6,689 bases of DNA from Negativicutes bacterium (GTDB taxonomy: Bacteria > Bacillota > Negativicutes > JAGOZY01), in contig JAGOZY010000061.1 of the NCBI GenBank assembly GCA_018058445.1, forward strand, positions 1-6,689. The letters are read 5' to 3'. The translations under genes were made by a program, and so were the position numbers. The notes below the pieces were generated by a model. It searched no databases. It was not told the origin of the DNA and saw only the letters and a list, made by a program, of their open reading frames with translations. Numbering within the stretch: the stretch's first letter is position 1; each line of letters opens with the position of its first letter. This document shows, in pieces, positions 1 to 4,998 of this stretch.

Positions 1-1
1 T

Positions 2-109
2 GAAAAATACCCGGATTTACCAAAGCCAGTGCGGCGGTATTTTGAGTATGCTTTTCAAGGGAAGAAAGAAGTAACCGCAAGGCCGATTCACTGGCAAGAA
101 AAAGGATAG
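2..109 (+). pseudogene. N-terminal part of an interrupted DUF6544/DUF6920-like protein (5' end outside window)
   Basis: The frame is open from the left edge and ends at the TAG of 107-109. It encodes about 35 residues, including LPKPVRRYFEYAFQG, which resembles the 'LPxPVxRYxxYxxxxG' opening of the DUF6544/DUF6920-like proteins of unknown function. The frame downstream of the stop continues with the rest of the same family, so 2-109 and 113-691 are most simply one gene split by a nonsense codon. In relatives this segment follows an N-terminal membrane region, which here would lie to the left of the window. Alternatives are a genuine split into two polypeptides by stop/restart, or a sequencing error in the TAG. 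Family recognition is from memory of the motif, not from a search. Confidence 0.6.
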
Positions 110-112
110 TTT

Positions 113-691
113 TTGCTACCGGTAGGTGAGTTTGTTGTGAACGGAAGCCAGGTCAGCCGACCCAATCAGCCGCTCTATCAGTGGGAGGGGGTCTATTATA
201 AAGGTGGCTGGCTCCCTTTTCTCGAAAGTCGTGATGTCTTCTATCTATATGGACATAATATGCGGGCAAAGATTTTTTCTTGGTTTGCAGTGATGACTAC
301 AAATTATAATCCAGAGGATGAAAAGCAGCTTCATAATTACTTGGCACTTCGCTATTATGGAACTGCAGTGAAATTTCCTTGGGCTCTGTTGCCTGATTCA
401 TATAAAAAATGGGAGCCTAAAAATGAAAACCAAGCCTACCTCGTTCTTCAAGGCGATTTAAAGGGAAGATATCTAGTTACTTTTAATGAGCAAAACCAGA
501 TTATTCGTATGGAGACAGAAGACGTAATGATGCATGGAAATCACGAATGGCTACGCGAAGTAGGCGAAAAAAAGAACTACAAGCTAGTAGAGGGCTTTTA
601 CGTTCCGACTCGTATGGAATATACATGGTATGATCGCGAAAACAAGAGAAACACAAAATACTTCTTTGATGTCTTAGAAATACGCTATTAA
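113..691 (+). CDS. DUF6544/DUF6920-like protein, C-terminal portion (possible TTG restart)
   Basis: This 192-residue frame has no ATG near its 5' end. The possible start is TTG at 113, preceded by AAAAAGGA (99-106) at six bases, and only one codon (TTT) lies between the upstream TAG and this TTG. Family-like features are W-L-P-F near residue 34, a 'FPWALLPDSYKKWEP' block near residue 88 (relatives have 'E..wfPtaLLP...v.W'), and the C-terminal 'VEGFYVPTRMEYTWYD...FDVLEIRY' (relatives: 'dG..iPt...v.W......Y....v..i.Y'). No signal peptide or transmembrane helix is visible in this part. The function of the family is unknown. Whether this piece is translated alone, by reinitiation or not at all cannot be decided from the sequence. 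Transcription probably ends at the hairpin about 50 bp downstream. Confidence is high that the frame is coding in origin, lower that it is a functional gene today. Confidence 0.7.
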   Translation: MLPVGEFVVNGSQVSRPNQPLYQWEGVYYKGGWLPFLESRDVFYLYGHNMRAKIFSWFAVMTTNYNPEDEKQLHNYLALRYYGTAVKFPWALLPDSYKKWEPKNENQAYLVLQGDLKGRYLVTFNEQNQIIRMETEDVMMHGNHEWLREVGEKKNYKLVEGFYVPTRMEYTWYDRENKRNTKYFFDVLEIRY

Positions 692-740
692 TAAATTTGC
701 TAAAATATTTAGTGCTGGTTTTAAATTAGAAGATTTCACA

Positions 741-780
741 AATGAAAAGAAGACCGCGAAAGCGGTCTTCTTTTCATTTT
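741..780 (+). terminator. Rho-independent terminator of the DUF6544-like gene
   Basis: A perfect 17-bp inverted repeat (741-757 and 762-778) encloses a GAAA tetraloop. The stem is GC-rich next to the loop (GACCGC/GCGGTC), and the 3' arm is T-rich and runs into TTTT. It begins 50 bp after the stop of the upstream frame. The A-rich 5' arm means it could also terminate transcription from the opposite strand. Confidence 0.9.
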
Positions 781-851
781 ATGCATTTAATATAAGTACT
801 TTTGTAAATTAAAACGTAGCAAATAGTATTATTTCGTAAATTCATACTTCC

Positions 852-897
852 AGAAACCTATCGACAAAACTGCGTAATTTGTCGATAGGTTTCTTTT
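852..897 (+). terminator. Second perfect 17-bp hairpin, probably a terminator
   Basis: The arms 852-868 and 878-894 are perfectly complementary (AGAAACCTATCGACAAA and its reverse complement) around a 9-base loop, and TTTCTTTT closes the 3' side. It sits only about 70 bp after the previous terminator, with no gene in between. It is therefore either a back-up terminator, the terminator of an unrecognised short transcript, or a dispersed palindromic repeat. Each arm contains TTTGTCGAT, close to half of an Spo0A box, which may be chance. Confidence 0.65.
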
Positions 898-924
898 GGA
901 TTTGAATGTGACTGATGATATTAT
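896..924 (+). promoter_or_regulatory. Candidate sigma-A-type promoter with extended -10
   Basis: A weak -35 TTGGAT (896-901) is separated by 17 bases from TATTAT (919-924), which matches five of six bases of the -10 consensus and is preceded by TGA, giving an extended -10 (TGnTATTAT). It lies just after the hairpin at 852-894 and would transcribe the 33-codon ORF and then the autotransporter. The region is AT-rich, so a chance match is possible. I saw no clearly better promoter between here and 1274. Confidence 0.35.
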
Positions 925-1037
925 AAAAGTAGAGAAGATATCCTATTTAATAATAATTATAAATAATAATTTGAGATATTGATATCAACGATCGAGAAGA
1001 AAGAAATACCGATACTAGATAAAAAGGGGTGAGGAAA

Positions 1038-1139
1038 ATGTTAGAAGAGTATAACGAAACGTTTACTTATCAATTGAAATTACTCGGGGAGAAGGGGGAG
1101 CTAGCTCGAATGGACAGCTTAAAAGTTTCTTATGCCTAG
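1038..1139 (+). CDS. Small ORF (33 codons), unknown; possible remnant or leader peptide gene
   Basis: The ATG at 1038 follows AGGGGTGAGG (1026-1035) at ideal spacing, one of the best ribosome binding sites in the window. The product begins MLEEYNETFTYQLKLLGEKG and ends LKVSYA. It is charged, has no signal peptide or membrane segment, and matches no family I recognise. The stop lies 134 bp before the autotransporter start. It could be a genuine small protein, a short upstream ORF acting in the leader of the autotransporter mRNA, or the 5' stub of a truncated gene, since its frame simply stops at TAG and no continuing homologous frame is evident after it. The good ribosome binding site is the main support for translation. 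Confidence 0.35.
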   Translation: MLEEYNETFTYQLKLLGEKGELARMDSLKVSYA

Positions 1140-1273
1140 TCGAAGATTACAAAAGTATAAATAGTTATTTGGTAAATTTCTGTTCTTTGAGGTTCAATTT
1201 AAATTAGAAAGCATTCAGGGACAGTAATACAAAGAGATTTTAGAAAAAATGAAAAACCAATAAATAGGATGAA

Positions 1274-4096
1274 ATGGGGAGAACAATGAAAAGAAAAAAA
1301 ATACTAAAAACCGCCTTGGCGCTTCTGCTTGGAAGTAGCGCATTTAATGGCTCTACAATCTATGGTGCGAGTTATACGACTACGCAAGAAGCAACGGGGG
1401 ATCAAGAGGTTCTGCTAGGAGATGGCGATACAATTACTACGGTAAATTTGCCGGCTCTTATCGCTGATGGAGGAACGATCACCGGAAACAATCTGGAAAT
1501 CAGTTCAAACACACAAGCATTGTATACTCAGTCGCCTTATTCGACTCCTGGCGGAATAATCGCCGCTAATGGGGGCGAAATTGAGATTACTGGTGCAAGT
1601 AGCTATACCTATAGTGCAGACGCGATAAACAATTCTGCCGTAGCTGTAGAAACTGGCGGTAAAGTGTTGCTTGATGGAATCAACGCACACATGAGCACAA
1701 CGACAACATCCTCACCGGCATTTGCGGTGGTAAAGGATGCAGGTTCATCCTTAACGATTCAAAATAGTGACATCACAAGCACAACAGGGAAAATGCTGAC
1801 GGTTACGGATGGTGGGAAAGCGAACCTAGAAGAAAGTAACTTTACAATATCTGGATATGATAATGGACCGAGTCATATTTTTTCTGCGGTGGGTATAGAT
1901 AGTGAAATAACTGGGAAGAATCTCGTAGTTACAAATGATCGAACCGATGGCGGTAACGGAACATTCTTCGCTGGTACAGATGGAAAGATTTTGCTTGAAG
2001 ACAGTGAGATTACATCCACTGAAGGGCAAGTTCTCTTGTGGGCAAATAATCGAGGTGTAGTCGAGGGAAAGAACTTAGATCTTGAATTTACTAAAGGCAG
2101 TGCATATTTGGGATATGCGATTCGTCTGGATTCAAATGGACAAATGTTACTGACAGATTCAGAACTTGAAGTGAATGGTGCGGCTTCTGGATTTATCGTT
2201 TCATCAGGAGCTACTTTAACTCTTGATCATACGACTGCTAAAGTAAATGCTTCTGGGCAAGGCGGGGTGACTCTCAATTCATCTGGAGTCAGCTTGATCA
2301 TGAATAATAATAGTTCGATAACTTCAGATGGGCTCGGGATTTATGCCTTTAATGGTGGCACCTTTGATGCTGGAACCAGTCAGACTGTGTCGATTGACAA
2401 TAGCCAAATTGTTAGCTCGGGAAGTTATGCCATGCAGCTGGAAAAAGGGGAATTACAGCTTGATGTCAGTGGCGAAGATGCCTTGATGAAAGGAAAATCC
2501 GGTGGACTTCGCGCAATTGGAGTGACTGATAATACCCACTTAGTAGCTGAATTTTCTCAAGGAGCGCAATTAGAAGGGCAAGTCGTGTCCGATTACTCTA
2601 GCAAGCAGGCCAAAGTTGATTTAGCTGTAAATACTGGAGCTCAATGGATCGGGGACGCAAAAACAAGTGGTACTAGCACGATAGACATTACCCTGTCTGA
2701 TGATGGTTACTGGGAGGGCGGAGTCATTGGGTATGGAGTGAGTGCAGATATTTCTGAAAGCACTTGGAAATTGACCAAAGACTCAATCATTGATTCGCTT
2801 CATTTAACCGATCAAGGAATTGTGTCGTTTGGAACTGATTTAAGTGGTGGAGAATATGGAATGCTTGCCATTGAAGAGTTAACTGGTTCTGGAGGCCTCT
2901 TCAAAATGCGAACTGACATTGCGGCTGGACAAGGAGATCTGCTGTTTGTTGCGAGTCCTCTGTCGGGTGTTCACGATGTAGCAGTAGTGAATAATGGATC
3001 AGCTGCTGTAACAGGAAACGAAACCTTAACGATCGTTCAAACCGTTGATGATGATGCAGTGAATTACTTCAACTTGCAAGCTCCGGTTGAGCTAGGGGGA
3101 TATGAATATGGACTGCGAGCGACCGCTTTAGATGCGGCTGATTTGGAGCTATATAGCACTGGGAAAATTACTTCAGCTGGATCAGCATCAGTAAATATTG
3201 CCTCTGGGAGCTACTTACTGAATTACGCTGAAACTCAAACTCTTCTGCAACGAATGGGCGACCTTCGCCAAGGAGAGAGTGATGGAAATATCTGGGCGCG
3301 GGCATTCGGTGGAAAATTTGCTTCAAATTCAGACGACTTCTTAAGTGGATTTGATATGAGTTACGGTGGAATTCAGGTAGGGGTAGACAAAAAGATCGCT
3401 TTAAAAAATAGCAAAGGCGATGTTTACCTCGGTGGTATGCTAGGGTACGCCAAAGGAAACCTAGATTACGGTGTGGGAAATGGGTCGATTGATTCTAAAA
3501 CGCTAGGTGTCTATGGTACTTATGTCGCACCAACAGGTTTATATGCGGATTTAGTTCTCAAGTATGGTTGGATGGAAAATGACTTTAAAGTCCTAGATTC
3601 AGCAGGTGACTGGGTGACTGGCAATAGAATGAAAACAGATGGCTTATCAGGATCACTCGAAGTGGGTCAACGAGTCCACTTTGATCGAAAAAGCAAAGAA
3701 GGCTGGTATGTAGAGCCTCAAGCACAAATCAGTATGGGCCATCAAAGTGGCGGAAGCTTTAATGCTTCCAATGGACTACAAGTCGATGTAGATAGCTACA
3801 ACAGCACACTTGGACGGCTTGGCTTAAACGCTGGCTATGAAATTAAGAGCGGAAAAAATCCAATTAATATTTATGCGAAAGCATCTTATGTACATGAATT
3901 TGACGGCGATGTAGGCTACCGATTAAATGGATCCAGTGAGCAAACGAGCTTTGGCGATTCTTGGTGGACTTATGGGGTCGGAATCACTGCTCAATTTGAG
4001 AAAAAACATAATATTTATTTGGATATCGAACGAGCTAGTGGTGGTCAATTTAGTCAACCTTGGTCAGTCAATGGAGGCTACCGATTTAACTGGTAA
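1274..4096 (+). CDS. Type Va autotransporter, pertactin-like passenger with C-terminal beta-barrel
   Basis: This 940-residue surface protein should cross the inner membrane by Sec and the outer membrane through its own barrel. Residues 1-32 are a signal peptide (basic MKRKKILK, hydrophobic ALALLLG, cleavage likely after YGA). Residues about 33-490 are a passenger of short T/S/N/G-rich repeats of 'GGxxxLxxSxIxS' type, as in right-handed beta-helices. About 485-640 resemble the pertactin autochaperone region (STWKLTKDSIIDSLHLTDQG, then LTGSGGLFKMRTDIAAGQGD). About 645-668 form the pore-spanning linker helix, and about 672-940 the barrel, starting GNIWARAFGG and ending in an aromatic residue (GGYRFNW). 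There is no cysteine, as usual for autotransporters, and I saw no protease or lipase catalytic motif, so adhesion or surface shielding is the likelier role. ATG 1286 (MKRKK, after GGGGAG) is an equally good start giving 936 residues. A terminator follows directly. Confidence 0.95.
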   Translation: MGRTMKRKKILKTALALLLGSSAFNGSTIYGASYTTTQEATGDQEVLLGDGDTITTVNLPALIADGGTITGNNLEISSNTQALYTQSPYSTPGGIIAANGGEIEITGASSYTYSADAINNSAVAVETGGKVLLDGINAHMSTTTTSSPAFAVVKDAGSSLTIQNSDITSTTGKMLTVTDGGKANLEESNFTISGYDNGPSHIFSAVGIDSEITGKNLVVTNDRTDGGNGTFFAGTDGKILLEDSEITSTEGQVLLWANNRGVVEGKNLDLEFTKGSAYLGYAIRLDSNGQMLLTDSELEVNGAASGFIVSSGATLTLDHTTAKVNASGQGGVTLNSSGVSLIMNNNSSITSDGLGIYAFNGGTFDAGTSQTVSIDNSQIVSSGSYAMQLEKGELQLDVSGEDALMKGKSGGLRAIGVTDNTHLVAEFSQGAQLEGQVVSDYSSKQAKVDLAVNTGAQWIGDAKTSGTSTIDITLSDDGYWEGGVIGYGVSADISESTWKLTKDSIIDSLHLTDQGIVSFGTDLSGGEYGMLAIEELTGSGGLFKMRTDIAAGQGDLLFVASPLSGVHDVAVVNNGSAAVTGNETLTIVQTVDDDAVNYFNLQAPVELGGYEYGLRATALDAADLELYSTGKITSAGSASVNIASGSYLLNYAETQTLLQRMGDLRQGESDGNIWARAFGGKFASNSDDFLSGFDMSYGGIQVGVDKKIALKNSKGDVYLGGMLGYAKGNLDYGVGNGSIDSKTLGVYGTYVAPTGLYADLVLKYGWMENDFKVLDSAGDWVTGNRMKTDGLSGSLEVGQRVHFDRKSKEGWYVEPQAQISMGHQSGGSFNASNGLQVDVDSYNSTLGRLGLNAGYEIKSGKNPINIYAKASYVHEFDGDVGYRLNGSSEQTSFGDSWWTYGVGITAQFEKKHNIYLDIERASGGQFSQPWSVNGGYRFNW

Positions 4097-4109
4097 AATA
4101 TTAATAAAA

Positions 4110-4151
4110 AAGAAGCAGATGTGAATCGTATCTGCTTCTTGCTTATATTTT
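4110..4151 (+). terminator. Terminator of the autotransporter gene
   Basis: An 11-bp perfect stem (AAGAAGCAGAT at 4110-4120, ATCTGCTTCTT at 4130-4140) surrounds a 9-base loop, 13 bp after the stop codon. The tail is T-rich but interrupted (GCTTATATTTT), so termination may be less than complete. Confidence 0.8.
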
Positions 4152-4218
4152 CGAAATAAGAAGATTAAAGATATGTATTATCCCATTTTTTCGAAATAAA
4201 CAATTGACAGTATATAAT
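4148..4218 (+). repeat. Direct repeat of a promoter-like segment (TTTTCGAAATAA x2)
   Basis: TTTTCGAAATAA occurs at 4148-4159 and again at 4188-4199, exactly 40 bp apart. Each copy is followed by an A/T hexamer like a -10 box: TATTAT at 4176-4181 and TATAAT at 4213-4218. The core TTTCGAAA/TTTCGAAAT is near-palindromic. The pair could be a duplicated promoter segment or a two-site operator in front of the promoter at 4204-4233. It is described from sequence only. Confidence 0.5.
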
Positions 4219-4233
4219 AACATTAAGTAATAT
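4204..4233 (+). promoter_or_regulatory. Candidate promoter in front of the autotransporter remnant
   Basis: A consensus -35 TTGACA (4204-4209) is followed after 18 bases by TAATAT (4228-4233), a four-of-six -10. A perfect TATAAT also lies at 4213-4218, 17 bases after TTCGAA (4190-4195) of the direct repeat, so two overlapping promoters are possible. Transcription would lead into the AAAGGGA-ATG at 4267-4282 and the remnant of a second autotransporter gene. Confidence 0.45.
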
Positions 4234-4279
4234 TCGATTGAAAAGACTGGGAATTAACTACTTGGGAAAGGGATTGGAC

Positions 4280-4354
4280 ATGAAGAGTGTGAAGTTAGTT
4301 ACGTGCAAAAACAGTAGAAAATTTTGCATGGATATAATGAACGAGGCTACCTGA
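4280..4354 (+). CDS. Very short ORF (24 codons) behind the promoter; doubtful
   Basis: The ATG at 4280 is preceded by AAAGGGA with a 6-base spacer and lies about 45 bp after the candidate promoter. The peptide starts MKSVKLVTCKNSRK and ends at a TGA that overlaps another ATG (TGATG). It is not a signal peptide and resembles nothing known to me. It may be what is left of the 5' end of the second autotransporter gene after an internal deletion, with its translation start still present. Little supports a functional product. Confidence 0.2.
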   Translation: MKSVKLVTCKNSRKFCMDIMNEAT

Positions 4355-4355
4355 T

Positions 4356-4460
4356 GTTGCGGTTAGTAATCAATTTAGGCCTTTCAACGCAAAACATAAA
4401 GTTTACTTGGATATCGAACGCGCTAGCGGTGCCCCATTTACTCAACCTTCGTCTAGCTAG
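4356..4460 (+). pseudogene. Decayed 3' end of a second autotransporter gene
   Basis: In frame with the TAG at 4458-4460, this stretch reads VAVSNQF-(RPFNA)-KHKVYLDIERASGAPFTQP and then SSS-stop. It aligns with the last barrel strands of the autotransporter upstream (VGITAQF, then KHNIYLDIERASGGQFSQP, coded at about 3977-4063). The final W...GGYRFNW strand is missing, and the rest of the barrel and the passenger are gone: no homologous frame is found before about 4350. Several DNA differences in the matching block are silent (CGA/CGC, AGT/AGC), so the copy seems to have diverged while still functional and to have been deleted later. It cannot encode a working transporter. It could be a recombination scar between tandem paralogues. 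Confidence 0.8.
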
Positions 4461-4670
4461 TAAGTTAGTTGCCCTTTAAGTTAGAAATGAATAGATCCAA
4501 GCAATTTAGAAAATTAATGATATCTATAGGGTAGCCTAGTTAATTTTTGGAAAATTACTTGGCCTGATTCCTCTCCTCCTAAAACTTTTTTTAAGAGAAT
4601 CGAGACTCTTTTTTCAACTTTAAAGCTGAAATTTTTTTGAAGATCAGGTCAAATATTTATTATTTAAAAG

Positions 4671-4699
4671 TTGACTTTATAATGCAAGAAGCGTAAAAT
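4671..4699 (+). promoter_or_regulatory. Candidate sigma-A-type promoter for the OM protein gene
   Basis: TTGACT (4671-4676) and TAAAAT (4694-4699) are separated by exactly 17 bases, each matching five of six consensus positions. A/T-rich sequence upstream could act as an UP element. It is the best sigma-A-like match between the autotransporter remnant and the start codon at 4999. A weaker TTGATA...AATACT pair near 4908-4935 is an alternative closer to the gene. Confidence 0.5.
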
Positions 4700-4786
4700 T
4701 ACAACGATGGAAATCATAAAAAACTGAAAAATACGTAAAATGATATATTTGAATAATATTCTTTTATTAATTACAATTTTAGAATA

Positions 4787-4804
4787 TGTCGATAAAATGT
4801 CGAA
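4787..4804 (+). promoter_or_regulatory. Tandem Spo0A-box-like sites
   Basis: TGTCGAT (4787-4793) and TGTCGAA (4798-4804) are direct repeats with an 11-bp period, about one helical turn. The second is identical to the core 0A box (TGTCGAA) recognised by phosphorylated Spo0A in endospore-forming Firmicutes, and the first differs at one base. They lie about 90 bp downstream of the promoter at 4671-4699, where binding would be expected to repress. Significance depends on the organism having spo0A, which this window cannot show. Confidence 0.35.
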
Positions 4805-4998
4805 TTTTGATGAACGAAAAAGAATGAAAAATTTAAGAAAAAAGCTTAAAATATAAATAGGAGATAAGATCTTATTAGAAAAAAAGAGGCTGATTTTGTG
4901 TCTTCATTTGATAATTGTTATTATATAAAAATACTTATTTGTTTAAACTATATTTTATATTGATGAGTTGATAAAAGGGAATGAAGGGGAGAAAAAAG

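Larger units (their letters stand above)
692..1037. other. Intergenic stretch between the DUF6544-like gene and the small ORF
   Basis: This 346-bp AT-rich stretch holds two strong hairpins (741-780 and 852-897) and one promoter candidate (896-924). It also has an AT-only direct repeat (AATAATAATT twice within 945-972) and a 10-bp palindrome TTGATATCAA at 979-988. No open frame with a credible start and ribosome binding site is seen on either strand. Confidence 0.6.
4461..4998. other. Long AT-rich leader/intergenic region before the outer-membrane protein gene
   Basis: These 538 bp carry no open frame with a believable start and ribosome binding site. They hold a promoter candidate (4671-4699), a tandem Spo0A-box-like pair (4787-4804) and a weak TTTAAG/CTTAAA stem near 4832-4850. 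A strong ribosome binding site lies at the very end (AAGGGGAG, 4984-4991). From the promoter to the start codon the leader would be close to 300 nt, long enough for a regulatory structure, although I recognise no riboswitch. Confidence 0.55.

Noticed and set aside
107..109. UAG read as pyrrolysine in the DUF6544-like gene
   Set aside because: Pyrrolysine is known chiefly from methylamine methyltransferases; nothing here indicates the pyl system, and a plain nonsense mutation is simpler.
945..988. AT-rich direct repeat and TTGATATCAA palindrome as an operator
   Set aside because: Both are short and made of A/T-biased sequence that is common in this spacer; nothing ties them to a known regulator.
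1505..2029. Two minus-strand open frames (1505-1690 and 1826-2029) inside the autotransporter
   Set aside because: They lie antisense within a clear beta-helix coding region, have no ribosome binding site or family-like features, and are rich in cysteine and isoleucine as expected for antisense shadows.
3927..4124. Plus-strand 65-codon frame overlapping the autotransporter 3' end
   Set aside because: It is an out-of-frame reading of the barrel; the same shadow frame (IWISNELVVVNLVNL) reappears in the remnant at 4354 onward only because the DNA is homologous.
4593..4614. Possible terminator AAGAG...CTCTT followed by TTTT
   Set aside because: The stem is only 5 bp with an 8-base loop and an A-A mismatch at its top; no gene ends close upstream.
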